In this document: piece by piece, positions 35,287 through 44,574 of the stretch | How positions within the stretch are numbered: the stretch's first letter is position 1 | How the letters are laid out: every line of letters starts with the position of its first letter | Source: GCA-2720975 sp964467985 | GTDB lineage: Bacteria > Planctomycetota > UBA1135 > GCA-002686595 | DNA length: 64,000 nt | NCBI GenBank assembly: GCA_964467985.1 | Contig: CAYXTP010000005.1 | Location: forward strand, 1 to 64,000 | Direction of reading: 5' to 3' | Notes under the pieces: model-generated | What the model saw: only the letters and a program-made list of their open reading frames with translations | What the model was told of the DNA's origin: nothing | The model's database searches: none | Made by a program: the position numbers and the translations under genes

Positions 35287-35605
35287 ACGGGACAAACTGG
35301 GCAGCGTGCGCGGGCAATTCCGGCAGGGATTCTCTCGCGGCCACGACCGGGATTTCCACCTGGGATTCCGACGGGATCTCAACGGGGGCTTCGACTAGGG
35401 GCCCAGAATTGGAAGACGCGGAGCGCTTGCGCTGCGAATTCCCGTTCAGTTTCGCTTGGTGGGCGTTGCTGCACACGCAGGTGTAGCACTTGTGATAGCA
35501 GTTGCGTTGCTGCTCCTGGCACTTGGCCACGCTGATGCGGTGGGCGAACAGTGAAATCTGTCCGTCCACGCGAGTGGGACACATTCGTTGCGGGTCTGCA
35601 TTCAT
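35273..35605 (-). CDS. Small Cys-rich hypothetical protein
   Basis: A 110-residue protein of unknown function, possibly real. It holds a tight cysteine cluster (C-x6-C-x3-C-x2-C-x-C, in AKCQEQQRNCYHKCYTCVCSN) like a zinc ribbon or metal-binding knot, then a Ser/Pro/Glu-rich tail with repeated VEIPxxSxVEIP-like units. The ATG at 35605 was taken; a TTG start 78 bases upstream also exists. Its stop lies inside the end of the convergent LeuA-like gene. Confidence 0.5.
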   Translation of the reverse strand: MNADPQRMCPTRVDGQISLFAHRISVAKCQEQQRNCYHKCYTCVCSNAHQAKLNGNSQRKRSASSNSGPLVEAPVEIPSESQVEIPVVAARESLPELPAHAAQFVPSMTE

Positions 35606-35752
35606 GGGCAAATCCAAGGGCGGAACAGCAGATTGCGTCCCTGACCCGCCAGCATTCTGGACATCGTCGGAGCGCGTGTTCAAGTTCCGTGTCAGGCCCT
35701 CTTCGGCGCTGCAGGCGCTGAGAGGGTGTCTGAAAGGGCAGAAATTCCGTGA

Positions 35753-36622
35753 TTACGCCCGAAGTGCTTCGCGCAACTTGCCCAGCGCCAAGCTGGCTGC
35801 AGTCGGACCACGGTGTGAATCCCGGCTGAGCTCGACCGCAGCGAGTCCCTGATATCCCACGTCTATCAGGGCTTTCAGGGTGGCGGGTAGGTCCAGCTCC
35901 CCTTGCCCAAACATCAAATGTTCGTGCGTGCCACCCACCGCGTCGTCCAAGTGCACGTGAATCAGCTGATCCCCCCAGCGTGCGATTTCGCGCTCCACGG
36001 GCAAGTCTCCCGTCACGACGAGATGCCCAACATCCAAGCACAAACCGAGCCCGTCCCCATCGCTGCCCATGTACTTGACCAGTCGGCCATAGCCAGAGGG
36101 GCGTTCGATGAACATGCCCGGCTCCGGCTCAAAGGCCACGCGCACGCCGAGTTCGCGGCCTCGTTCGATGACCGGCACCAACCCCTTGGCTAGGCGTTCC
36201 ATGAGCTCTTCCGCTCGCCCAACATCCAACGCGTCGCCGTCGAGGGTCTGGCCCTGCTCCTCGCTACCGGCCCAAAGGGAAAGCACGTCCGCTCCCAACA
36301 GGTGTGCTTGAGCTAGGCAGCGCAGCAGGAACTCAACCCGTCGCTTGCGTGCGGCTGGCTCGGGGTCCATCAAGTTCGGCCGATGCTTGACGCGCGCATC
36401 GAGCAGGAAGCGTGCGCCTGTCTCCAGCGAGAGGTTCAATCCCAGATCATCGGACCAGCGGCGCGCTTCCAGCAATTCCCCGCGGCTGACCTCAAAGGGA
36501 TCGAGGAAGCCGGCGTCCGGGGTCAAGGCGACACCCTCGTAACCCATCTCGGCTAGCAGTCGCAGAGCGTCGAGGGGGCGGTGGTGCGCTAGGCCGTTGG
36601 TGTTGTAGGCGAAACGAAACAC
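35753..36622 (-). CDS. Xylose-isomerase-like TIM-barrel (sugar phosphate isomerase/epimerase)
   Basis: A 289-residue metal-dependent TIM barrel of the AP endonuclease 2 fold. Metal ligands are visible in VAFEPEPGMF, LGLCLDVGHLVVTG, HVHLDD and AAVELSRDSH. It has no signal peptide. It follows tatB by 8 bp on the same strand and so may be the last gene of the kdsD-kdsC-lpt-tatB run. Substrate is unknown. Confidence 0.87.
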   Translation of the reverse strand: MFRFAYNTNGLAHHRPLDALRLLAEMGYEGVALTPDAGFLDPFEVSRGELLEARRWSDDLGLNLSLETGARFLLDARVKHRPNLMDPEPAARKRRVEFLLRCLAQAHLLGADVLSLWAGSEEQGQTLDGDALDVGRAEELMERLAKGLVPVIERGRELGVRVAFEPEPGMFIERPSGYGRLVKYMGSDGDGLGLCLDVGHLVVTGDLPVEREIARWGDQLIHVHLDDAVGGTHEHLMFGQGELDLPATLKALIDVGYQGLAAVELSRDSHRGPTAASLALGKLREALRA

Positions 36623-36630
36623 GGGCAGAG

Positions 36631-37131
36631 CTAGGGCAAGTCCTTGGTCTCGCTGGGCGTCTCGACAGGACCCTCAGGCCCCGGCGGGGAGCTCGGTTCG
36701 GGATCGGGAACGGCGTGAAAATCCTGCCGCTGTTCCCCTTCTTCTGGAATGTCTTCGGTCTCCGGCTCGGCCGTGACCTCGCGATCATCGTGATCTTCGG
36801 GATGGTCCTCTCGGGACCCTCCGGTCGGAGAATCAGGAAAATCGAGGTCTTCGATGTCCGACTGTACTTGGGCGCGCCACTTGGACTCGCTGGCTAGCTT
36901 CGCCACGGACGGCAGCTTGGGCGTCTCGAATTCGATGTCCCGGCGGACGCGGCGGAGTTCTTCTTCCAACCCCGCTTCGCGCCACATGCGCGTCACGGAC
37001 CGACGCAAGCGCACAACCTGGGCAGCTGCCCGCACCGCAACCTCCGGCAGGCGCTTGCCAAAGACCAACAACGCGCCGCCTGCAACGACGAGCAGTTCCG
37101 ACAGGTCCAAGGTGCCAATCAAAGCGATCAT
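36631..37131 (-). CDS. tatB: TatA/TatB family protein
   Basis: A 166-residue Tat translocase component. The N-terminal helix LSELLVVAGGALLVFGKRLPE has the FGxxxLP hinge, followed by an amphipathic helix (about 35-65) and a long acidic, proline-rich tail (about 95-166). The length and tail favour TatB over TatA. With TatC elsewhere it would move folded, twin-arginine proteins, such as the exported TIM-barrel at 9863. It lies 14 bp after the large Lpt-like gene. Confidence 0.85.
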   Translation of the reverse strand: MIALIGTLDLSELLVVAGGALLVFGKRLPEVAVRAAAQVVRLRRSVTRMWREAGLEEELRRVRRDIEFETPKLPSVAKLASESKWRAQVQSDIEDLDFPDSPTGGSREDHPEDHDDREVTAEPETEDIPEEGEQRQDFHAVPDPEPSSPPGPEGPVETPSETKDLP

Positions 37132-37145
37132 GGATACACCCTATC

Positions 37146-40100
37146 CTAGTCGTCCAGCATGCCCATCCGCCGGGGCGTCCACAAAAACAGGGGCGAGAAG
37201 CTGATCGAGAGAGATGGCCCGCCCTCTCCCGCGCGGTCGGTCAGAACGGTCTCCAGCAAGAAATCGGCCCCAAATCGCCGCAGGGCCACGTGAGTCCGCA
37301 GGTTGCCGTTGCCCACGATGGAGATGTCTTCTCCGACTTCGATTTCCCACTTGGGATCAATGCGCCAGCGAGCATCGAACGAGGCCACTTCGAACAGCCG
37401 GCCTTGCAATGGGTCGAACCCGCGCCGGAAGACAAATTGCAAGAGCAAGGGATCGCCTGGCCGCCAGGCGATCGTGCTGCGCGAGTAGAGGGTCCTGCCC
37501 GTCTCCATGTCGATGCGCCCGTCGTGCAGCAAGCCCACGGGCATGTCTCCCCAGGTTGTGCGCAGAGAGCCCAGGGTAGCGAGCAGGGTCTGGTCGACTT
37601 GGTCCGCTGGCCTGTTGAATCGGTGTAGGCCTTTGACCTCCAGGTCGTAGCGGCTCTGGCTCTCTGGGTCCGTCCAAAGACCGCGCAAGCCCGCCCCAAG
37701 CTCCTCTCCCCCGAGAGGGTCGTCCAGCGCGTCATAGCGCACCAATGGACCGCCACTCTCCTCGACGAAGAGATCGCTGGAGTAGCTCAATGTTGGGGTA
37801 AGCGAATGGCGCCAGCCAGAGCCGGAGACCTTGTAGAGCGTCGTGGCGAGGTCGATCCCAGTCAGAGCCGCGGAGCGCGTCACGCCCCCGTCGCCGGCGG
37901 CATCCTCGTCCCACAGAGTGCCGCGGCCTTCCAGCCAAGGGGTGACGCGTAGTCCAGCCAGGCCCGTGCTCATGGGTGCGGACAGCCGTTGGGTCGTGTT
38001 CGCTCGCAAGACCTCCCTGTCGCCCAACCCGTCGGGCAGACCCGCGCTGTCCGTAAAGGGGAACTCGTAATCCAAGTCCCCTTCGCGTCGGGACAGGGAG
38101 TCAAATTCCAAACTCGCGCCATACAGCACGTCGACGCCAGCAATCGAGCCCAAGCTGCGCTCACCGTGGTAGTAACCGAGAGAGGGGCGCTCGACGACTT
38201 CCGTGCGGAATGAGTCCACGTGTCCACTAAACGTCGCGTCGAAGTAATCCGCCCCGCGACCGTCTCGGTAGTGCAGGTAATTGTCGCGCTCTTCGTAGCG
38301 TTGGTACTGGCGCTGAAAGAACTCAGCCTGAACGCCCGGGTCCGTCTGACTTGAAAGGGCCAAGTCCACCCAGGCCACGTTGGAGAAGGGAACTCGCCCA
38401 CGGGCGCTCGACCACAGCCGCAGTGAATCGCGGTCGTCCACGGGAACACGCACCAGACCGCGATCCTCGTTGTCATCGTGAATGCCACGCGACGTGATCT
38501 GAAGCCACGAATCCTGGTTGAGGTCGGGCTGACGTTCGCGCAAGTCCAGGCCCAGCCCGAACAGGAATCCCCGGCTACCGAGGTACGAGAACTGGGAGTG
38601 CCAGCGACCAGTGGCTTCGTCACCGAACCCCAGAACATCTCCTACTCTGCGTCCCACGCTGCCCATATCCGACCGGAAGGCCGTCCCAATCATCGGGCCA
38701 AAGCGGGCGGAGTCTCCGATGACGAGGTGATCGATGCTGCGCACCGTGTCGTCCCCGGTAACAAAGCCCACCACGTCCCCGCGCTGGTTGAGAGCCAAGT
38801 TGCCGAATGAAGGCAGCGGAACACTGATGCGGTTGTCGAACACGAGGCGGTTTCCAAGCGCCGACAGCTCCCAGAGTTCATCCGGTCGGGGCTCGAGCAC
38901 CAGTTGTCGGGTCTCGATAACGTAGGTGGGCTCGTCGTGTGTGCTGGTCGTCAGGGTCGCCTTCTGGGCACGCAGGGAACCGTCGGCGGCGGTCTTCATT
39001 TCGCGCGCAGAAACACGCACGCGTTCGCTGCGGCCACCGGTCACTTGCATGCGAGCCACGAGAGTGGCGTTCTCCATGACGCCCTGCTCTTGCTCCATGT
39101 CGAGGTAGATGGCTGACGCCCGCGCAGCCAGGTGTCCATCCTCCACGACCTCGATGTTCCCGTCGGCAAATGCCGCACGCATGTACTGGCCCAGGTCGCC
39201 AGCCATCAAACGTCGGAAGACGTTGTCGACCAGGGGGCCCCGGGGCAGGACGGTATCCTCGGCCGGAGCTGTGAGCCCACCCTCAAGTGGAAGCGGTTTC
39301 CCCCATAGGGCCTCTTGGCCGCGAGCCATCCAGCGATCTGCGTGGATCCAGAATCCGGCAAAATCGGCTCGGGCCTCATTGATGCCGTCCTCAAAACGAG
39401 GGGCTGTCATGGCGAGCAGCGTTCGACCCTCTCGGTCGTCTGGTCGAAGGTCCGCGAAGGAGACAGACCATTGGCGGCCCTGGCCAGTCGATCGGATCAC
39501 GCCGCGCTCGGACGAGACAAGGAAGCGCTCGAGGTCGAGTTCGATAAAACGCGATTCGAGGCTGAGGCTACCCCCTCCTCTACCGAGCTCTATCACCGCG
39601 GGCTCACCTGGGGCGCCCCAGAACGACGCGCTCTGGCGCGTAGCGATCATGCGCTGGCCGCTCGCGCGTCCCAATCCGCCGTAGACCCAGCGAAAACCCT
39701 CAGAGACTTCCAGCGAGCGCACAGAATCGATCGTGGAGACGGCGCGCGCTCCGAGCACAAAGGTGCCCGAGATCCAAAGGCGTCCGGCTCGCAGCAGGAC
39801 GGGCACCCCGATGGCGTCGGTGCCCTGAAGCAGCACCCCGCCGGAGAAGTCCACGCCCTCGGGCGTCGCCTCCAGATGCTGAGCGGCTACGCGCAGCTCA
39901 CCTAGGGCCAAGCCCTCGCCGCCCGCGGGATCAAACCCCATGCCCTTGAGAGAGGCTTCGGGGTTCGACGCATTCAGGTCTTGCCCGTCGAAGAACAGGC
40001 CCGTGGCATCCAGTTCGAACGCACGCCCCTCGGGTGCAAAACGCCCCCTGACCCACACTCGGTTTCCGTGGGTGGCCTCTAGTCGGCCCTTGTGGTCGCC

Positions 40101-42236
40101 ATCCATGACCAGCGTGTCGCCGGTGGCCTCAAAGGGCAACGGGCCTTGGCGTTGAACATGCACGTCCCCCGATGCGACCAGGCTCGAGGTTTCGAGGTCT
40201 TCTCCGCCGGCCCCCTGCACCAAGACCCCCTCAACTGCGACGTCACGGGCGCCAACAATCGTCTTCTCCTCCAACCCCTGCAGGGTCGCGCTGCGTACCC
40301 CCTTGGCCTTGAGGGTGAAGGGCACGGGAGCCTCGGGGTCGGGGGCGGCTCCGGCATCAAGATCCGGCGGAGCGAGGTGCAATTCCACGGCGTCCGCCAA
40401 GATCTCCATGTTCCCGCTTCCGGTTTCTGCGTCCAGACGCACGTCCCCGGCGGCATCGAAGTCATAGCGGGAGACGTGCACCTCGCGCGCATGAATGCTG
40501 GCTCCACGCAGGTCAGAAGACCCCTCTTCGGGGGTTTCGTCCTCGCCAGGCTTGGATTCGCCCCTGCCGATCAGGCTTACATGCGCAGCGACCGTGTCCG
40601 TTCCAACCAAGTGCAGAACCCCGTCCTCTCCTAGCTGAGCTCGGTTGGATGAACCTGCGCCTTCCACCCCAGCCCAAGTAACGCCCTCGCTGGCTCGGAA
40701 CACCCAAGTGGTCAGGTCCAAATCTTCAATCAGGCCGGCCGTCACGCGTACCGGGTCGGGACCGACCACGTCTGTGCGAACACTGCGGGCCGTAATCACG
40801 ATCCAGTGCCCCGCGCTCAACAGAACGTCGCACTCTCCATTCACGTCTGCGCTGACCAAACCGCGCACCGGGTCGCGGCGAGACATGCGCGTCGGGCCCA
40901 CGCACGATAGCTCTGCACGCTCGTCTTCCCCCGATAGCAAGACTGCATCGAGGGTGTCCGTGTCCAGTCGGCTAGCCCCCTGAATGACGCGCACCTTATC
41001 GCGAGCGAGTATCGTCGCCTGGGTACGATCGGGGTCGATAATGCCCTGCAAGGTGCCTTGGGCGTGGATTTCCAGACCTTCACCGATAGCCTCCGCTGAC
41101 CCCGGGCCGACCAATTCGAAACGAGTGCCGGCTTCCGAAGCCGTTACCGTCAGGGGTCCCTTGCCCTTGGTCAAGACGCGCGTGCGGGTTCCAGCAGAGC
41201 GTTGCATCGTGAACTCTGCCGTCGGGTCTTCCTCCAGGGTCACCGTCTGCAGTTCACCGAATTCGTCGAGCTGCAAGTCAGCGCGTGCGCCGCTGTAGCG
41301 GGCATCTCCGCGCACGACCACCACCTCCCCATCAGCCTCGGCCCGTTCCATCAGCAGGGTGCCGTCTACCCGGTGGCCAACGAGAAGCAGGGTGTTGGCG
41401 TCCACACGCCCAGGTGGCTCACCGGTCAATATCAAACGTGCGCCCTCCTTGGCCGAAGCTTGCATGGAACCCGGCGTCCCTTCGGGTCCTGTTTGCCGAA
41501 CCTCGAGCGGCCCCTTTCCTGGAGTGGAGAAGTGCAACTCTGCATTCTCTGGCCGTTGCATGACGAGCTCGCCCCCGCGCGCCAGACGCAGCATGCCCGA
41601 CTCTCCCTGGAACAAGAGGCCCTGCCCCCCCCCTGAGAGCCCATTGCCACTGATATCCACCTCGTCGTCCTCGATGGAGCGCAATTCATTGGTGGACAAC
41701 AGAAGTTCCAAGCGTGGCGCGCGCAGAGTCAGCGGCGCAAAGGCGTGGTCGCGCTGCCTCACAAACACAACCTCGTTGAGCAGCACCCGCCCACCATCGG
41801 CGATCGTCAACGTGTGGGCTTTCTGCCCGGGCTCCACGCGGAATGAGCCCGACTGGGCCGTGAGGGTCTCGACGATCTCCTGGGTATCGGGGTCGAGCAC
41901 ATCCAATGTGAGGTTGTCCACGCGATAGCGCGTGAAGTTCGCGTCCAGGGCGTGAAACTGGCCCTCGAGCCGATTCTTCGCCCCTTGGCGAGCCCCGTCA
42001 CCGGCCGCATAGGTATCGACGCTCGCCTGACCGTCGATGCGAACAAACAGCAGGCCCTCAGCATCCTGCTGAGCAGATTCCGTGGGAGCGAGACCGGTCG
42101 GGCCGCCTTGGATTCTCGGGCCCACGTCAACAGGACGGTCGGGCCGCGAACCAAGACTCTTGCGATCCGCCATCCAGAGCAGAAGCCCGCCTGAGGCGAA
42201 GACAACCGCAAACAGGAGGACCGGCCTCAGCCGCAC
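37146..42236 (-). CDS. Giant LptC-LptA/OstA-LptD-like lipopolysaccharide transport protein
   Basis: A 1,696-residue protein that seems to join three LPS-transport parts. Residues 1-29 form a membrane anchor followed by an LptC-like stretch (about 60-200: YRVDNLTLDVLD, then QSGSFRVEPGQKAHTL). Residues about 200-1,100 are beta repeats with OstA/LptA-type motifs (GASIHAREVHVSRYDF, ASAIYLDMEQEQGVMENATL). Near 1,100 comes the LptD plug-like DEPTYVIETRQLVLEP, then the outer-membrane barrel (about 1,205-1,696), with RHSLTPTLSYSSD and a terminal SLSISFSPLF. Start is the GTG at 42236, overlapping kdsC by 10 bp. It follows kdsD and kdsC, the position lptC/lptA hold in E. coli. Domain limits are rough; the LptC and LptA labels are pattern-based. 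Confidence 0.85.
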   Translation of the reverse strand: MRLRPVLLFAVVFASGGLLLWMADRKSLGSRPDRPVDVGPRIQGGPTGLAPTESAQQDAEGLLFVRIDGQASVDTYAAGDGARQGAKNRLEGQFHALDANFTRYRVDNLTLDVLDPDTQEIVETLTAQSGSFRVEPGQKAHTLTIADGGRVLLNEVVFVRQRDHAFAPLTLRAPRLELLLSTNELRSIEDDEVDISGNGLSGGGQGLLFQGESGMLRLARGGELVMQRPENAELHFSTPGKGPLEVRQTGPEGTPGSMQASAKEGARLILTGEPPGRVDANTLLLVGHRVDGTLLMERAEADGEVVVVRGDARYSGARADLQLDEFGELQTVTLEEDPTAEFTMQRSAGTRTRVLTKGKGPLTVTASEAGTRFELVGPGSAEAIGEGLEIHAQGTLQGIIDPDRTQATILARDKVRVIQGASRLDTDTLDAVLLSGEDERAELSCVGPTRMSRRDPVRGLVSADVNGECDVLLSAGHWIVITARSVRTDVVGPDPVRVTAGLIEDLDLTTWVFRASEGVTWAGVEGAGSSNRAQLGEDGVLHLVGTDTVAAHVSLIGRGESKPGEDETPEEGSSDLRGASIHAREVHVSRYDFDAAGDVRLDAETGSGNMEILADAVELHLAPPDLDAGAAPDPEAPVPFTLKAKGVRSATLQGLEEKTIVGARDVAVEGVLVQGAGGEDLETSSLVASGDVHVQRQGPLPFEATGDTLVMDGDHKGRLEATHGNRVWVRGRFAPEGRAFELDATGLFFDGQDLNASNPEASLKGMGFDPAGGEGLALGELRVAAQHLEATPEGVDFSGGVLLQGTDAIGVPVLLRAGRLWISGTFVLGARAVSTIDSVRSLEVSEGFRWVYGGLGRASGQRMIATRQSASFWGAPGEPAVIELGRGGGSLSLESRFIELDLERFLVSSERGVIRSTGQGRQWSVSFADLRPDDREGRTLLAMTAPRFEDGINEARADFAGFWIHADRWMARGQEALWGKPLPLEGGLTAPAEDTVLPRGPLVDNVFRRLMAGDLGQYMRAAFADGNIEVVEDGHLAARASAIYLDMEQEQGVMENATLVARMQVTGGRSERVRVSAREMKTAADGSLRAQKATLTTSTHDEPTYVIETRQLVLEPRPDELWELSALGNRLVFDNRISVPLPSFGNLALNQRGDVVGFVTGDDTVRSIDHLVIGDSARFGPMIGTAFRSDMGSVGRRVGDVLGFGDEATGRWHSQFSYLGSRGFLFGLGLDLRERQPDLNQDSWLQITSRGIHDDNEDRGLVRVPVDDRDSLRLWSSARGRVPFSNVAWVDLALSSQTDPGVQAEFFQRQYQRYEERDNYLHYRDGRGADYFDATFSGHVDSFRTEVVERPSLGYYHGERSLGSIAGVDVLYGASLEFDSLSRREGDLDYEFPFTDSAGLPDGLGDREVLRANTTQRLSAPMSTGLAGLRVTPWLEGRGTLWDEDAAGDGGVTRSAALTGIDLATTLYKVSGSGWRHSLTPTLSYSSDLFVEESGGPLVRYDALDDPLGGEELGAGLRGLWTDPESQSRYDLEVKGLHRFNRPADQVDQTLLATLGSLRTTWGDMPVGLLHDGRIDMETGRTLYSRSTIAWRPGDPLLLQFVFRRGFDPLQGRLFEVASFDARWRIDPKWEIEVGEDISIVGNGNLRTHVALRRFGADFLLETVLTDRAGEGGPSLSISFSPLFLWTPRRMGMLDD

Positions 42237-42772
42237 GATGCACCCGCGCCGGGAGGCCAGTTCGACCGGGCCGCCAGCAAGGCCTCGCAGACTTCCCGGA
42301 CGGCGCCACGTCCTCCGCCTTGGGAGCAAACGATATGCGCCGCAGCCCGCACTTCTGGGCGAGCGTCCGCGGGGCAGCAAAACACCCGCGCGAGGGAGGC
42401 CAAGGCCAGATCTGCCAAGTCGTCACCCATGGCCAGAGTCTCTGACGGAGCGATGCCAAGTTCCTTCTGAACCGCCTGCAGGCGCTCTCGTTTCGGACCG
42501 GACCGCATCTGCAGGTGAACGCCGAACTCGGCCGCTCGGCGCTCGGTCGCACGGCAGCCGCGACCTGTAATCCAAGCCAGCTCGATTCCGGCCTGGGTCA
42601 ACCAGGCGAGTCCCTGGCCGTCCTTCACATCGAAGGTCTGCAGCTCCTCCTCGCCCACATAGGCCACGCGCCCGTCTGTCAAGACACCGTCCACATCGAA
42701 GACCGCCAAGCGCACTGCGGCGAGCTGCTCGATGAGTCCTGTGTCCAGGCCCTTGAGAGGATCGGTGTTCAC
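42227..42772 (-). CDS. kdsC: KdsC-like KDO-8-phosphate phosphatase
   Basis: A 181-residue HAD phosphatase without a cap. FDVDGVLTDG holds the catalytic Asp26 and Asp28; VKDGQGL, ITGR and MGDDLADL complete the HAD set. It should remove phosphate from KDO-8-P to give KDO, an inner-core LPS sugar. I chose the GTG at 42772, 13 bp past kdsD; a TTG at 42802 would add ten residues. It overlaps the Lpt fusion gene by 10 bp. Confidence 0.9.
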   Translation of the reverse strand: MNTDPLKGLDTGLIEQLAAVRLAVFDVDGVLTDGRVAYVGEEELQTFDVKDGQGLAWLTQAGIELAWITGRGCRATERRAAEFGVHLQMRSGPKRERLQAVQKELGIAPSETLAMGDDLADLALASLARVFCCPADARPEVRAAAHIVCSQGGGRGAVREVCEALLAARSNWPPGAGASCG

Positions 42773-42785
42773 GGTGTTGACGGGG

Positions 42786-43775
42786 CTAGCTCCCCAATTC
42801 AAGCAGGTCTTGTACGTCCACCAACCCCACTGGCCGGCCCTGCTCGTCTACGACCGGCGCCTGGTCGATGCGGTTTTCGCGCAGTAGCCGGTGGGCCTCT
42901 TCCACCAACTGAGAGGGGCCCAAGGTCTTGGGGTCACGCCCCATGTGATCGGCGACCGCCCCCTGCAGCAGGTCGAATTGACCGCCCTCCAATAGTCGCC
43001 GCAGGTCCCCGTCAGTGAAGATCCCGTCGAGACACCCCGACTCGGCAACCACAAGTGCCGCGCCCGGCTTGCCGGGAGTCTTGGACGTCTGGATCAGAAC
43101 CTCGGCCACCGTGCGTGTACCCGAAACCAGAGGCAGTTCATTCCCCTTGCGCATGACCTCCCCCACGGTCAAGAGCTGGCGACCCAGGGCACCGGCCGGG
43201 TGGAAGCGTGCGAAGTCTTCCCGTTCGAAGCCTCGTTCCGAGAGAACGACCATGGCCAAGGCATCCCCCAGCGCAAGCATGGCGGAGGTCGAAGCTGTAG
43301 GCGCCAACTTCAGTGGGCAGGCCTCTTCCACGCGGCCAATGTTCAAGACAGCACTGGCCTGCCTGCCGAGGGACGACTCAGGCCGGCCGGTCATGGCAAT
43401 GGTAGGAGTCCCGTAGCGCGTAGCAGCTGAGACCAGCGCCGAGAGCTCCGGCGTGTCGCCGGACTTCGAGAGGGCCAGGATCACATCCTGTTCGCGCACA
43501 CGCCCCAGGTCTCCGTGTAGCGCCTCGGCAGGATGCAGTGAAAAGGAGGGGGTGCCGGTGCTCGCCAAGGTGGCGGAGATCTTCTGGCCGATGAGCCCAG
43601 CCTTGCCCATGCCCGTGACGACAATCTGACCCGTGCAGGCCAGCACCATGTCCACAGCCATCGAGAAGGACTCATCCAGGTGCTCCTCTAGGCGCAGCAA
43701 AGTCCGCGCCTCGATACGCACCACCTCGGCGGCCTGGGCCAAACGCTCTACCTGTCTGTTCTTGGTGTCGTCCAC
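42786..43775 (-). CDS. kdsD: KdsD/KpsF D-arabinose 5-phosphate isomerase
   Basis: A 329-residue isomerase that turns ribulose 5-phosphate into arabinose 5-phosphate, the first step to KDO. The SIS domain (about 40-175) has TGMGKAGLIGQK and the typical SKSGDTPEL sugar-binding loop; two CBS domains follow (about 205-329). Length matches E. coli KdsD when the GTG at 43775 is used; a TTG at 43808 adds 11 residues. It heads the run kdsC, Lpt fusion, tatB, TIM barrel. Confidence 0.93.
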   Translation of the reverse strand: MDDTKNRQVERLAQAAEVVRIEARTLLRLEEHLDESFSMAVDMVLACTGQIVVTGMGKAGLIGQKISATLASTGTPSFSLHPAEALHGDLGRVREQDVILALSKSGDTPELSALVSAATRYGTPTIAMTGRPESSLGRQASAVLNIGRVEEACPLKLAPTASTSAMLALGDALAMVVLSERGFEREDFARFHPAGALGRQLLTVGEVMRKGNELPLVSGTRTVAEVLIQTSKTPGKPGAALVVAESGCLDGIFTDGDLRRLLEGGQFDLLQGAVADHMGRDPKTLGPSQLVEEAHRLLRENRIDQAPVVDEQGRPVGLVDVQDLLELGS

Positions 43776-43923
43776 GGGCGCAGAGTCTGGGCTGCACTTG
43801 CGGTGCAAGGGAAGGGGAGCGGGGCAAGAAAGCCGACCTGCAGCCTGCTTGCGCCCTGCGAGCAGGGGTACGATACCCGCGTCACGCCTGCGGGCGCAGC
43901 CCTAGATCCTCCCAGCCTCCTCC

Positions 43924-44574
43924 GTGCAACATCAGATCCTCGAAATCACCCTAGGGATCGCCTTCCTGGTCCTGTCCTTGGGGGTGCATGAGGCTGCCCA
44001 CGCCTACGTGGCCTATCGCTGCGGAGACGGAACGGCGAAGGAGCAGGGTCGGTTGACCCTCAATCCGATGGCCCACTTGGACCCCTTCATGACGGTCCTG
44101 CTGCCGCTGTTCCTCTACCTCACAAGCGCCCCCTTTCTGTTTGGGGGCGCGCGGCCCGTGCCAGTCAATCCTATGCGCTTGCGCCGCCCCTTGCGGGACA
44201 TGATGCTCGTCGCCCTGGCTGGGCCGATTTCGAACGTCCTCTTGGCGATCATTTTCACGGTGGCCTACAAGGCCATGTACTACGTAGGCCACATGGACCC
44301 CCAGGCACTTGCGCCGCAGGTGATGTGGACGGCGCTCTCCTTCAACCTCGTGTTGGCGGTCTTCAACATGATTCCGATTCCGCCCTTGGACGGCTCGCGG
44401 GTGATGACGTACTTGCTGCCGCGAGGATTGCGCGAGCGATACGTTTCCCTTGAGCCCCTTGGCATGGTGCTCGTCGTGGCCCTGTTGATGACGGGGGCCC
44501 TGGGGTGGATCTGGCACATTGCCTCCCTCCCTATGTTCAACTTTGTTGACTTCATGACCGGAGGTGCCTGGTGA
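43924..44574 (+). CDS. Site-2 protease family membrane peptidase (M50)
   Basis: A 216-residue membrane protease with about five helices. HEAAH (22-26) is the zinc motif and IPPLDGSRV provides the third ligand (LDG). Small M50 proteins of this kind occur widely beside scpA. It may cut membrane-bound regulators, and anti-sigma factors of the type coded nearby would be possible clients, though this is inference. It starts with GTG and overlaps scpA by GTGA. Its promoter gap to kdsD (43776-43923) is divergent. Confidence 0.88.
   Translation: MQHQILEITLGIAFLVLSLGVHEAAHAYVAYRCGDGTAKEQGRLTLNPMAHLDPFMTVLLPLFLYLTSAPFLFGGARPVPVNPMRLRRPLRDMMLVALAGPISNVLLAIIFTVAYKAMYYVGHMDPQALAPQVMWTALSFNLVLAVFNMIPIPPLDGSRVMTYLLPRGLRERYVSLEPLGMVLVVALLMTGALGWIWHIASLPMFNFVDFMTGGAW

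Noticed and set aside
35379..36041. 220-codon minus-strand frame
   Set aside because: Out-of-frame overlap with the TIM-barrel gene at 35753 and the Cys-rich gene; composition is typical of a shadow frame.
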